Origin: Brassica napus
Lineage: Eukaryota > Streptophyta > Magnoliopsida > Brassicales > Brassicaceae
DNA length: 64,000 nt
NCBI RefSeq assembly: GCF_020379485.1
Contig: NC_063436.1
Location: forward strand, 20,210,423-20,274,422
Direction of reading: 5' to 3'
Part shown: in pieces, positions 48,435 through 61,791 of the stretch
Layout of the letters: the number at the start of each line of letters is the position of its first letter
How positions within the stretch are numbered: the first letter of the stretch is position 1
The notes under the pieces: generated by a model
What the model was told of the DNA's origin: nothing
Databases searched by the model: none
The model's input: only the letters and a program-made list of their open reading frames with translations
Position numbers and translations under genes: made by a program

Positions 48435-51400
48435 CTTCTTCTTAAACACTTAATCGAAACTTTTCCTCGCAAATATCGTCGCGTACAATTTTCTCTTTAA
48501 CCCATCAATTAATTGTCTTGTTTTATGTTTTAATGTTTTTTTGTCGGTTCTCTGCCTTTGAAAGTTTCACACCGGTTCAATCAAACGCGTCTCCGGGCAT
48601 CTATTTATGAAGGATTCACCAGTTTGTGATAAGGTGGACCTAGTAGAATATATGAGCTTAAGTCCGAAAATGTGTCAACATTAAAACTAATAAAAGGTGA
48701 CCTAATTTCTCTCTAAAGAAGAAATAAACAAATATTTGTATGGACTACTCGGGTTACGCCAGACGATTCCTTCAGGCCAGTAAAACATAAGAAACAAAGC
48801 TGGATTCAGAATGGTAGATGGCTGTAAATGGCGAAGTGGAAATAGTTCTAACGAACATATCAATACTTTTACTCCAACATATGTTTTCATCATACTAGAG
48901 GAAACAATATTTGAACACAATATATCATTGAAAATTGGTTTGAATTGGATATGGATACTATTCTATTTAAACTAAATTGTCTGAATTTTAATTTGACAAT
49001 TCTGAAAATCTTATTTGAACTGTATCAGAGTTCATATACGTCCCTACTCTTATGTAATGGTAAATTATTTTAAAAGTATATTTTAAAAATATTTGCGCAT
49101 ATCTATATCAGTTTGATAAACACATATTACGTTTTAAGCTTTGACTTGTGCATTTAATATTCTTACATAAAACGTCAAAAGGAATCGAAATAGCACTGAC
49201 AACAACTTAAGTAGATTCTTAAAAGTATTTATGTTTAGATAGTTTAATTTTATATTTATAATTATATAATAATAAATGTTAAAATTTTATAATAATAAAT
49301 TAATTAAATAAGCAATTATCAGTCTCCAAAACTATCTACTTCTCGTACTTTTTAGATTTTTATATCTTTTCAAAATACTTAACATCTCTCGTATCTCAAC
49401 TTTTTCCCTTTCAAACTTTATCCATAGTGACATGTATATAAATTTTTAACTAAAAATACAACTAAATTTTGAATCACGATTTTATAGAGCATAATTATTT
49501 TTTGATTAACAAGATTTGTATGTAACATAAACTTTATATTTTGTATGATTTATATATATATATATATTTTTTTTTTTTACTTACACAATTTACTATGAAA
49601 GTATTAAGGTGGAAATCCTTCTATTTGACTCTTTTCACATTAATTTTAAATTTATTTTAGATATTAGAAAATCACAATTAATTAATTTGGTAAAGAACAT
49701 TCATAACAGAAATAAGTTTTCCATTCAGTATGTCAATCTATTTGACGAAAATTCGCATGTTTCACAAAATAATCCGTAGAAGAGCTTAATCATAAAATCT
49801 ATAAGCTTATGTTATTTTTGTATATAATTACTTAATTATTATATAAATTATAAAATAAGTATTATAATTTGTTTAACTAGGTTTCTTAATTGTTTTACTA
49901 ATCTAATTTTACTTATGAAATTTATATAAATTATCATCACTTTTTCATGATATAAATCATAATTGAATGTATTGATTTACAATAATACTTTAATATTAGT
50001 TACAAATTATTTAATTATTTAAGAAAGTAAATTTTATTAAGATTTTTATAATAAAAATCATGTTTGAAAATATTATTTGAAGAATCATCTTCATTATTAC
50101 AGAGTTAAAATATTTGTTATTGATTTTCTAAGTTGTTAGAATTTATTTAAATTAAAGCCTAAGAAAAATACACGAGCATCTTTCTAGTTATTTCATTTTT
50201 GAAATGTTTATATTTTTTTTTTACATCAATTTGTACATACTCATACAGATTCTGTGAACAAATTATAGATGACAATATTTTAATAAAATTATTAATATGT
50301 TTCATAATTTTAGTAGCATAATATGTAAAAGTAATATTATTTTGAAAATAGTACTTCTAATATAATACTACAGATAAAACTGTATTAAATGCACAATGAT
50401 TAATTATACTCTACCGTTTCAAAAAGAAAAATCAGTTTAAAAAACAAAATTCAAAAATGTTATTTTCACGTTTTCAATGCATTTTTATTATTCTTGCATT
50501 TTATTTTAGCTGTCATCTTAGATTTTTGCACAAAGGTTAAAAAAATATTTATTTTTAATTCTTTTTAATAAAACTATCATTAGGATTTATTTTATTTATA
50601 CTTAATTATATTTCAACCAATAGAAAACAAAGTGCAGAATAAATTTAATAAATTTTGTATTAAAATATTAAAACAAGATTTGTATTGTAACGAAAATTTT
50701 ACTTTACAATGAATTTAATATAAAACAGAAATAGTAGATAACAACAACAAAATTATAAACTTCAAAAAATATAATTTTGTTTATTTAATTTCTATTGTCT
50801 TATAATTATGAGAAATGGTTTATAAAAAAGTAAAAAAAAGAATATTTGAAATTTAATATATATTTTTAGATGTGTAAAATATCAAGTATACATTTTTTTT
50901 TGTAAAGGGCCTTATTAAATATACATCTTTTTAGAATAAAAATACTATTTTTTGGTTGAATCCACGAATATCTAAGTGCACGACAATTTACATGCACTAA
51001 AACTAGAGCTAAACTAAAAATATTATTGGATTGAATGTATCTAATGCAAATACAAGTATTTGAAGATAATATATAATAAACAATGTATGTAATATAATTA
51101 TTTAGATTTTTTTTTAAGAAATGGGTTGATAGCAAGAATATGCTCAAAGATAGAAGGCTGCATTCAACTCATTTTTATCTTGTTTGTTGTTACAAAATAT
51201 ATTAGTATTTAGAATATAAATATATATCATTATTAAATAAATAAAATTTAAGATAGCATTTTTTAGTTTAGAGTTAAGGTATATAATTTTCAATTTAAAT
51301 AAAAATAAAAATAAAATATTAGAAAATAAAAAATAGAAAAGGCTATTTTGATATTTTTTCTCAAATACTATTTCGTGACAAAAAATTTAAAAATTACAAT

Positions 51401-53502
51401 TTAAGAGAATTGTTCTTGTTAAATTTACTCTAAATCACTCAGAAAACAATCTAATACTATTTTTTATATTTTAGTAAGATTTCACTGTGAAAACTTTAAC
51501 TATATATAATGCAATACAAATGAATTAAAATTGTATAATACTTAAATATATAATAAAAATAATATACTAAGTTAAAATTTTGTTGGGAACTTATCTTTAG
51601 TTTTATTTAACTGATAATTATTTTATTATTTTTCTCAATTTACTACCAAAACTTGTGAAAAAATTTAAACTTTTATTTTTATTATTTTTCTAATAGTTAT
51701 CTAATATTCTATTCAAATTAAACAAACATTAACGACATTAGCCAGATATCATTTTTAGAACATATAGAACTTTACTTATATAGCTAACATTTATTTTATT
51801 ATGATAACTGATATTTTTTTTGTCAACTTATGATAACTGATATTATTAATTATATTGTTCAACTCGTGATGATGTTTTTAAATGGATTTACATTTTTCTA
51901 TTTCGGATAAAAAAATTAAATTTAAATATAGATTAGTAAATTTTAGAAAATCATGACGTTGTTAATTTATAGATATTTTAGTATAGTTGAAAAAAGAAAA
52001 ATATTATTTATTATGCTAACAGTAATTATTTCAGGTTTATACGAGAATTTTAGTGTATGTTAAAGTAATTTCAGGTTGATTGATAAAACCCGTATGTACT
52101 ACCTCTTCCACTTCAATAGCAAAGTGTAAGTTTTCGAATCTTTTGAGCAGATAAATTAAAACCGACAGGGAAACTTGCTTTTGTTAAAGTGAGATTGCAC
52201 ATAGGAAATAGAAAGTTGATAATTGGAAATTTTATAGTTTTATAAAAAAAAGTTTAAGAAGCACCGCTTGCTTTCACCACTCAAGGCCGAACGTATGGCG
52301 AGTGGGCACAAACTTCTGTACCAACCTTTAGATACTAGCGGCACGAGGGGACTTCTATTTCCTTATTTTTTTCTTTTGATCAATAAAAAATGTGTATTTA
52401 TGTAGAGATTTTTGCACCGTTTAATGTCAAAACCAATGTCTTTTCTTACAATATGAAATTTTTTAAAATTTTTATTGAGCCTTAAATGTTCTAAATATTG
52501 CTGACCTCAACATCTTTGTCAATATTGTCATATAGTATTTTAAAACGTTTGCTTTTGTCTTCTTTGAAAGATCAGATGCTGAAAACTGTTACATCTTTTT
52601 TTTCTTAAAACCTCTCTTGTCCCTGTCCATTTCTTCTCGCCGAGTTAATTGAATGTTGCAAAAGAGAAACTGAATAACTTCAACCAAATTTGCACTTATC
52701 GGCCAGAAAAAGGGTTCCATTCAATAAGATATTTTATATCATAGAAGTAATAATAGTATAGTAAAAACTTCCATATATATCATGGAACAAACTGGAACAC
52801 ACATGGGGCTCTCTTATTTTAAGTTACTTTCTTCTTCGGGTGATTTTTAACCATGTTTCTTATATAGTTATATATATATAAAATACTATTTTTATACTAT
52901 CTCTCCATAATTGTCAATATAAAAAAAGAAGAGAGTGTCTTGTTGTATATATCCTACCTTGGAGTAAAACTGTTTTTGATTAGATATTGGGTTGTTCATA
53001 CGTTCGTCCTCTCTAAAAACCAAAACCTCTTTTCATTAGAACAAAATTCCTATCTTTGTGAACAAATTACATCTCTTATACTTCAGATCTACAAGCAAAA
53101 GTTGGACCATATTACAATCGTGTCTTGTCCATCTGAAGTTGATGGGAATAGCTTTGATGAGATCTCTTCATATGTTTTAGATCCTCTTTTTTTTCTCTCT
53201 CTCTTTTAGTAATCTCAACCACATCAAGCTCTTACCGATTCTCAAAGGGTTATATAGCAATATATAAGTTTATATGTGCATATCTATGGAGATGGATAGC
53301 CAGATAGTTTATGTTGTTTGAGGATTAGATTTATAGCCAAGTTGGGTTAATTTTTCCTTTTTCTTTGCCCCCTTACTCACATACAAACCCTATCGGTCCG
53401 TACAAAATACTAAAAACCCTAACTTTCCCTCTCTCTCACTCCCCAAAAGATATTATCATTTCTACTTCCACGAGAAAGGATTATTCAGGGATCCACCACA
53501 CC
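48435..53502. other. Long AT-rich region upstream of ABI3
   Basis: No gene recognised over about 5 kb. The sequence is very AT-rich and probably made of old transposon remnants. The proximal part (about 52.9-53.5 kb) is ABI3 promoter and 5' UTR, with a TATA-like ggttatatagcaatatataag near 53249. ABI3 leaders in Arabidopsis are long and carry upstream ORFs. Confidence 0.45.
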
Positions 53503-56323
53503 ATGAAAACCTTGCATGTGGCGGCGAACGGAGGAGATCTGGCGGAGGGTTGTGGAATACTGGCCGGAGACGCTGATGAGGCTGTTTTGATGGATGGAAT
53601 GGGTGAGGTCGGTAGAGAGATCTGGTCATTAGATGACCATGGAGGAGATGGTCATGGTCATCGTGAAGATGATGATATAATTGTTCACCATGACCCTTCA
53701 ATGTTCTACGGAGATCTACCAACACTCCCTGACTTCCCATGCATGTCCTCATCTTCATCATCCTCAACATCTCCAGCTCCCCTCAACGCCATCGTCTCCT
53801 CGGCCTCTTCCTCTTCCGCTGCTTCTTCCTCAACTTCCTCAGCTGCTTCTTGGGCTATTTTGAAGTCAGACGGTGAAGATCCGACTCCGAATCAAAACCA
53901 ATACGCATCAGGAAACTGTGATGTCGAGTCTTCAGCCGCACTACAGTCCACTGCTTCCATGGAGATTCAGTTGGATAATACTCAAGGTTTCGGTTGCGGC
54001 GAAGGCGGCGGTGATTGCATTGATATGATGGAGACTTTCGGGTACATGGATCTACTCGATAGCAACGAGTTCTTTGATACGTCAGCCATCTTTAACCAAG
54101 ATGAGGACACGCAAAACCTTAACTTGATGGACCAAACGCTCGAGAGAGAAGACAAGATCGTTGTTCCAATGTTGGAGAATAATAATAATAATAATAATAG
54201 TGGAGGAGACATGCAAGTGATGAATCCTTCGTTGGAACAAGAGGATGATCTTGCGGCTGTGTTCTTGGAGTGGCTAAAGAACAACAAGGAGACTGTTTCA
54301 GCTGATGATCTGAGGAAAGTGAAGATAAAGAAAGCAACTATTGAATCAGCGGCTAAAAGGCTAGGGGGTGGGAAAGAAGCAATGAAACAGCTTTTGAAGC
54401 TGATTCTTGAATGGGTCCAAACTAATCATCTACAAAGAAGACGCACCACCAACAACAACAACAACCTCTCGTATCAACAAGATCCTTTTCAAAACCCTAA
54501 CCTAATCCCACCCTCTGATCAAACATGTTTCTCACCGTCCACGTGGGTTCCGCCACCTACTCAGCCACCACCACCACAACAACCGGCTTTTGTTTCGGAT
54601 CCGGGTTATGGATACATGCCTGCTCCAAATTATCCGCCTCAAGAGTATCTTCCATTACTCGAGTCTCCACCGACGTGGCCACCACCACAGTCTGGTCCCA
54701 TGCCACTTCAGCAATTCACTATGCCAAACCCTCAGTATACTCCATTTCAAGACCCTGGAGGTGGTTTCACTGGATACAACATGAATCCGTATCAATATCC
54801 TTATCTTCCTTCTTCTGGACAGATGAGAGATCAGGGGTTGCTTCGTTTGTGTTCCTCAGCTACTAAAGAGGCAAGGAAGAAGAGGATGGCTAGACAGAGG
54901 AGGTTCTTGTCTCACCACCATAGACACAACAACAACAACAATCAGCAAAACCAGACTCAAATCGGAGAAGTCTGTGGTGCGGTGGATCCCCAGCTTAACC
55001 ATGTACCTACTACAGCCACGGGCGGGACTTGGATGTATTGGCCTAATGTCCCTGCCATGCCACCGCCGGTATCATCATCTCAACTACCGGCGATGGAGAC
55101 TCAGCTGCCCACCATGGACCGAGCTGGCTCTTCTTCTGTTATGCCACGTCAGCAGGTGGTACCAGATCGCCGGCAGGTACTGTACATGCAATTTCGTCCT
55201 TCTCTTTAAGTACTTTTAGCTACATGCAAAGAGTGGTTAAATTGCACATGTTGTTATAATGGATGAAGCAGATATTGTTTATACTTGCTATGTAAATTGA
55301 GTGTTTTTGTTTTGATTTTGTTTCTATGTTTTGGGTGTGTTTTGTTTAATTTCAGGGATGGAAACCAGAAAAGAACTTGCGGTTTCTCTTGCAGAAAGTG
55401 TTGAAGCAAAGCGACGTGGGTAATCTCGGAAGAATCGTCTTGCCAAAAGTGAGTTTGCTTGTAATTTCTTGGAACCTTTGTTTTCCTTTTTTTATATATA
55501 TTAGTTTCTACGTACAAGTAAAAATATTTTGTCAATTGTTGTTATTTATTAAATTTCTCTCTTTTTATAAATTTTATTTCATCTAAAACAGAAAGAAGCT
55601 GAGACGCACTTGCCGGAGCTGGAGGCAAGAGACGGCATCTCTCTGGCCATGGAAGACATTGGAACCTCTCGTGTTTGGAACCTGCGCTATAGGTAACTAC
55701 GAAATAAGTGAACTTGCTCATTTTGATTTTTTTTAAATGAATTTATTAGTGTATTTGTCAAGAAATGGAACTTGGCCAATCTTCGGTTATTCATGAAACG
55801 TTCTTCTTTAATTGGTATGCAGATTTTGGCCGAACAACAAAAGTAGGATGTATCTCCTCGAGAACACCGGTACGATCTTCAGAAAACAACATTCATTACT
55901 AAATTTTTCTTTTTCTCTACATAGTTTTTCTTTTTTAATTTTATATATAACTTGTTTTTTCTTGACATGTTTACAGGCGATTTTGTGAAAACAAATGGGC
56001 TCCAAGAAGGTGACTTCATAGTCATATACTCCGATGTCAAGTGTGGAAAATATGTAAGAAGAAACACCACATTTATCTTCTTTATTTTTCATAATATTCA
56101 AATTTATCATTTTTTTGTTAGCATAATTAAATCTCGTAATTATTTGATATTATGGCAGTTAATACGAGGGGTTAAAGTAAGACAACCAGCGGGACAAAAG
56201 TCAGAGGCTCCGTCGTCGTCAGCAGCTGTAACGAAGAGACAAAGCAAGTCGCAGAGGAGCATTAACAACAACTCTCCGTCGGCAAATATAGTCGCTTCAC
56301 CAACTTCTCAAGCAGTTAAATGA
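53503..56323 (+). CDS. ABI3: B3-domain transcription factor ABSCISIC ACID INSENSITIVE 3
   Basis: Six exons (53503-55176, 55356-55448, 55592-55692, 55823-55869, 55977-56053, 56159-56323) give 718 residues, close to the Arabidopsis protein. The order is an acidic N-terminal activation region (A1), a serine-rich tract, an Asn repeat coded by AAT/AAC, basic B1 (about 248-311, containing [15 protein letters not shown]), a Pro/Gln-rich region, B2 (about 442-472, [20 protein letters not shown]) and B3 (about 563-672, [20 protein letters not shown] to [12 protein letters not shown]). ABI3 binds RY elements through B3, works with bZIP factors such as ABI5, and drives seed maturation, dormancy and desiccation tolerance. 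It is syntenic with At3g24650. The start is the ATG giving [15 protein letters not shown]. No defects seen. Confidence 0.97.
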
Positions 56324-57122
56324 AAAGAAAACAATATAAATATTATTATTAATTATGTACGAAATAATAAAGAGACGAAAAGGAAAAAATGGCAGCGTAC
56401 CTGAGTGTGCCACTTCTCGTGCATGCATGGGATCTCGTGGACCGACGGAGGTTTATGATTAAAGCAGTTTTTGTCGAGGTCCAACTTTTACTCCATTTTT
56501 CCTTTTTCTCGAGATGTTTTAAATACCTCCTGTCACCTTAAGGATGTTGTAGAGATAATTAATTCTGGAAATGGTGTTTGTATTATATTTCAGGGGAGAT
56601 CGTTACAGTATTTTTTTGTTGTTGTAAATTTGTTTATTTCACGTATGATGCACTGAGCTGACATATCGTTCTGATGTGAATGGTTTGTGTGTGTAATGTT
56701 TTCATGGATAATGATTTGTAGTGTAAAGAGTTTATCACTTTACGTATCGGGATTGTTGTGAACGGGTAGCTATAGTTATACTTCGAGGGCATTTCGAATA
56801 TAAGACTCTCTAATCTTACTATGTTTCATTTTAATGTCCAAATAGTTCAAGTAAATCTTACGCAACTTCATTTCATATCTTTGTATTTCTTTTTTGAAAC
56901 ACTATTTCATATCTTTGTATAATGGAATAAAAATAGAATTAATTCAAAAATAGTGAAAATTATTTTGGACGTCTTATTCTATATTTACTATACAATAAAG
57001 TATGATTATAATGAAATTCAACTAAATTACGAAGTGGCTCTATTTAAAAGAAAAAAATGAAGCAAGATGTTTTAATACTGAAAATTCAAACCCAATAAGA
57101 ACCCAATTAAAAACATGAACTG
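56324..57122. other. ABI3 3' flank
   Basis: 3' UTR and spacer. It contains gtgcatgcatggg near 56419. No gene seen. Confidence 0.4.
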
Positions 57123-57125
57123 TTA

Positions 57126-58691
57126 GAGCATCATTATCCCTAAACCCCTTAAAGGGTCTTTTAATTAATTTTTAATAGTTTTTAAAGTGTAAAAGTGACT
57201 TAAGAGACTTAGAAAGAGATTTGAACATTTAGGTGGTTTATTGCAAGTCTCTTAATTATGGTTTTAAAAAAAAAATTATAAAACATTCTCAACACAAATT
57301 TGTTATTATATATGTAAACACACAGATAATCAAATATGCATTTCAACAAGAAGTATCTATTTACAAAAGGCAGCTAAAAAGAAATCTACTCAAGGCTAAA
57401 TCTGTAAAGAGTATCCACACTCACAAAGGTTAAGAAGGACGAGTTACTCTTGAGGTATCGGATGACAGACACTTTGCTTCATATATATTTTCTCTCATCA
57501 TATCAACAAGCTAAGATCCTTCACCTGCAAGTTCATGAAAACAAAACTAAGCCTTGAGACTTAAAAGACAACGCCTTTTACTTATCACAGAGACACGTAC
57601 CTGCAAGAAACCACATCTCAAGCATCATAAAAAATAACGGTTCGAGAAAGCTCAATGGAAGGCCACTTCCGTGATGTAAGCACCTTACTACAGGCACCAA
57701 GAAAAATAAAACCAAGAAAAAAACAGTCTGGATTCTAGTTGCAGCCCAATCCTCGCTACAAACAACTAGTGATGAAGCATGAGTACCCTTCTTCTTGGAA
57801 GTTTTTGACTTTATAGCAGTAGAAAGTCCCTGTCATAAGGAAGGCCAAGTCAACACTAGTATAAAACAGAACTTCATCTGCATTGATGATCACACCAAAT
57901 GTGAAACGTACCTTTGTTTGTTTCCCTTTCTTTGAACCAATTATTGCCTTGAAAAAATTCTCAGAACCCATCTCAAATTCTTGTCACTTTGTCACCAAAA
58001 CACCTTGAATCTATACAAAACGCTGAGAATAAGATTTTGCTTAAAAACGGCTGAATGATGAAGGGTCTCATAAAAGATAACTACCAGTATTCTTGTAACT
58101 AGATATATGTACAACTACAAAGTACAAACAACAAAAATTGCATCTTGCATCTGTCTCTCAAATAATCAACTACTCATGAGAAACTCTTGTGTGCATACAC
58201 AAAAATTGAATCTTTACTGCAACTATTGCGACTAGTCACTACTCATACACAACCCAGCATCAACTAACCAAGTACACAATAAAAACTCAGATTCAGCTAG
58301 AGAAGGAGGCTAACTGAAGTAAGTTGAAAGCAAATGACAAAGCCTGAATTAGCGTGTGGTGCTTCCAGCTTAGCGATACCATCCTCGCAGACAAAAAAAA
58401 AAGACAATTAATCCATAAATTGGAATCCATTTCCTCTGATTGTTACATGATTACAGAGAAGAATTGAGATGAAAAGGATAAAACTTTGAACAAACGAAAC
58501 CTTAACAATGGAAGGAGACAGGGAGTGTAGAGAGACAGAGTGGAAGAGAGAGAGAGGAAGAGAGGAAGAGAAGAGGCGTCTCTTCCAGTGCTTAATCAAG
58601 AGACGTCTCCTGTGGTTATTACATTTTTTCTTTTTTTTTAAAGCCCAATTACACTAAGAAACCTATCTAAGAGACAGGGATAAAGATGCTC
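57126..58691. mobile_element. Candidate gene-capturing PIF/Harbinger-like TIR element
   Basis: The left terminus GAGCATCATTATCCCT and the right terminus (other strand) GAGCATCTTTATCCCT match at 15 of 16 positions, with weaker inverted similarity for about 25 more bases. Both ends abut TTA (57123-57125 and 58692-58694), the 3-bp target typical of PIF/Harbinger. No transposase. The 1.57-kb interior holds a spliced IQD-like mini-gene with its CT-rich leader. Confidence 0.65.
57511..57971 (-). CDS. Chimeric IQD-like mini-protein inside a TIR element
   Basis: Three exons (57912-57971, 57601-57829, 57511-57524; minus strand), all with gt/ag sites, give 100 residues in frame. Residues 1-55 resemble the N-terminus of calmodulin-binding IQ67-domain proteins: MGSENFFKAIIGSKKGKQTK, a lysine-rich linker, then E-D-W-A-A-T-R-I-Q-T, the start of an IQ motif. 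After that the expected A-F-R-A-x-x-A-R-K is replaced by a hydrophobic stretch (V-F-F-L-V-L-F-F-L-V-P-V-V) and an unrelated tail ending L-A-G-E-G-S. Upstream, a CT-rich region at about 58460-58600 looks like a transcribed leader. It could be a new gene or a non-coding capture. Function unknown. Confidence 0.5.
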
Positions 58692-59864
58692 TTATATGAT
58701 CTCGAATCTTCCAGAGCATCCCCAAATTGCTATAGAAAGGATGCAACTATTGACATGCACTGGTCAACAAAAACCATTCCTCCCTCTTTAATGTTCGACC
58801 ATTGGTTCAGCTGTTGTCATGGACCGGATAATTGTGTTAGTCTGTTTTATATGGGCTAACTACTTTTGTGATTCAAGTTTGGTTACTTAGCCATTTGGGC
58901 CTACGAGCCTTGTAAAACATTGTATTTTTCCTTAATTTTAGTAGTACAACCTTCAACAAAAGAAAAGAAATGGGATACAGAAAATCGAAGTCACAAAACT
59001 AGACTAATTTTTGTTGTTGTTGAAGGATTCGCTGTTTACTAGGCTGAATTTATGGAGTTTTAGGTTGCACAACTAATAAAATGAGGCACAGTACAGGAAT
59101 GACAAAAAGGAATTTTGGTCATGATATTTGGGACTTGTATTCAGTATTACCCTCCCCCCTCCCACCCCAGGTCCCCAACCACACACACACATCGGAAGGA
59201 AAAGTTAATGTGATTTTTTTAAAATTTTAATTGTTTAATAGTATTGTGGTAAAATTTACAATATCATATTATTAAATTTTAAGTAACAAACTAAAACTGC
59301 ACAGCATAGAATAATAGAGATTCAAGATTATCGACATTCCCCTGGACCTATTACTGAGGCATGACTCATGAGAGAGCTGAAACTTAAAAACATACGACTT
59401 ATTGAGAAAAAAGGTGGAATTGATGAAGAATGTCTGATGTTATGAAAGTGAAGTTGATTGATTACAAAAGGAGCAGCGTGGGAATGGAACAGTTTTAGTT
59501 GTTGATAAAGACGTGACATAGTTGTGTCTTAATCTAATCAGAGATTCCTTGTGTTTTTATCTTTCTTCTTCTATAAAGTTGCATGAGATTCATATCTGGT
59601 GAACATATGTAAAATTGCTCTTTATTATTATGATCAAATTTGACTTTTTTATTACATGATCAAATTTGACTTCTTTGACGATTTCTAGTGTTCTCGCTAT
59701 TTAGAGATACTTAACATTCAGTATCTATTTTAACAAAATAACTCGCCAGTAAAAAACACATTGGAAAAAGTATTTGTTTAAAACATTAAAGCTCAAGGAA
59801 TGATTTCATTTGTTATATTCAAGAGCAATGAGTGAAATCAATCTTTATTCATTTATCAGTTCAT
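58692..59864. other. Intergenic, no gene seen
   Basis: AT-rich apart from a C-rich patch (cctccccctcccacccc) near 59150. Confidence 0.35.
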
Positions 59865-59879
59865 TTTACTCATCTTTTT

Positions 59880-61384
59880 TTTTTTTTTTTTGGTAAAAAT
59901 GTTAAGATATTATTACCAATTTTCTTTTTTTGACAAAATTACAGAGAAAACAAGAATCGGAAAACAAAACAAAAAAACTAAACAATACTCGGATTAACCT
60001 AACACAGTAAAGACACAACAAGAAAGACATCTAACCGCTGGACTAGACAGAGTCAGAACATCCCGCTTGCCGCAAAAGGAAAAACCTCAGTTAAATCGAG
60101 AGACAGAACCCGGTAATTTTGGCTTCCCCGATGATCTGCTCTTTATGATCAGGTTCAACCAAGAACAGCTCGCGGGCGACCTCCAAAGCTGAGACAACTC
60201 GATCAGACATCAAAAACTCGAGGCCAACCACAGCGCAAGGCAAGTCGAGCTTTTATTCATGTAACAAGAAACCAAGAGCCAAACAAGCCATAGACCCGAC
60301 TCGACTCCGGAGACCGCCACACCGGACCGCGAACCCAAAAGGACACGGGCCAAAACGGCTGAGAGAGAGGCAAGCAAAGACCGTGAACATCAGCACCTGC
60401 AGAAAGAGGAGAACGGCCTACGCAGAAGTCCAAGAGAACCACCACGCACTGGGATGACCGGTCTCAAGTAAGTCGCCACAACGATCCGAGAAATCCAATT
60501 GACCCAATCGGGAACTCGAACCGAACCCTCACTCCGGGTACACAGAACATGGACCCGCTCTTACCTGCGCACTGTGCTGTAACCACCACGCCATATAGAC
60601 GGAGAACAGCGAACAATGCGATACTAAAGGCTCCAGACACAAAGACCCGAGCAACACGAACCTGCAAGTGACGACGACGAAACAAGGAGAGAGCAATACC
60701 AGAGAGGGAGAAGAGAGCAGCCATAGACGACAGATCCTGAACCTCCAAACTTCGATTGCAAGCGCAAACCACGGAGATACAATGACCACACAGCCACAAT
60801 ATCCAACGTGCACGCTTTGACATGGCAGAGCCGCCATCATCACCCCTGAGCACAAGACATAACCTTTGACAGAAACGAGACGCCAAGTCTCCGTCTTGGG
60901 AAAGCTTGGAACCCCACTCCACAACGAAGCAAGATACACTTCGGAAAACAACACGAGAAGCCCCGGAGCCAGACCGCCGCAACAACACCCGCCGCAATCT
61001 CCGTTCACACCACAGATCTACAAAGGCAAAACTGAGATCCGGATCTGAACACCAAAACGCCGACTCCGAATCGCCCCAGACCCCCACCGCCTCGCTGATA
61101 CTCCAGTCAAGAGCCACAAGCCTCGGATCTAAACCCCCCCGGAGCAGATCTAGATGAATCCGTGACAGAGCTCCGACCACAACATCACACATATCGACGG
61201 AGAGACGCAAAGAGGCAAAACGGAGCAAAGAGAAAAGAGGAGGAGGAGGAGAGGAGGCTCCCGACGGTCACGCGCGCCGAGGACGACCGCCGGAGCCAAG
61301 AAGCGAGGCCAAAGTTCAGAGAGCTTTTGAGGAGAAGAGAAGAGAGAGAGAAGAGAAAAAGCGAGATCACAATATGATCTATTC
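59880..61384 (-). mobile_element. GC-rich poly(A) retroposon, copy E3
   Basis: About 1.5 kb on the minus strand, from a CT-rich 5' end (cttttgaggagaag read on plus, near 61325) to a 3' end gtaattttgtcaaaaaaag followed by a second A-run. It is flanked by tttactcatcttttt at 59865-59879 and 61385-61399, a 15-bp target duplication. The frame from 61228 to 60464 (minus) is open for 254 codons but lacks retrotransposon domains and a normal ATG. It is similar in style, but not clearly homologous, to E1/E2. Confidence 0.75.
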
Positions 61385-61399
61385 TTTACTCATCTTTTT

Positions 61400-61774
61400 A
61401 TTCAACTAACTCGTATGTATTACTTACTGTTTAGACGTTAAATACGTTTCCAACTTGCAACAAAGAGCAGTGAGTGAAATCAAACTTTCTCGATCCTGTT
61501 TAATTTAAAAATCAGTTTTTAATATGAAAAAAAAAGTCTATAGAAAAAGTCTGATAAAACCAAAAAAAAAAGTTTATTAACAATTTGTTTGAACTGATTG
61601 GGATCAACTTTTTTCCATAACGACATTTCATCAACATGAATAGGATATTACATTGTTATTTGTAAGTGATACAAATACAATCAATACTCTAAAATGTTTT
61701 TATAGATTGCGACCGTGTACTCGATTGCTACCGTTTAAATTTCGAAAACAGGCAATACACAAAAGGACATAGAC
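61400..61774. other. Spacer between retroposons
   Basis: Near 61465 aaagagcagtgagtgaaatcaa resembles 59822 aagagcaatgagtgaaatcaa on the other side of E3. This hints at an older local duplication into which E3 inserted. Confidence 0.4.
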
Positions 61775-61791
61775 AAAACTACTTCTCACTT

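Noticed and set aside
53365..53502. N-terminal extension of ABI3 to position 53365
   Set aside because: It begins at TTG, not ATG; the first good ATG in frame is 53503 and gives the family N-terminus.
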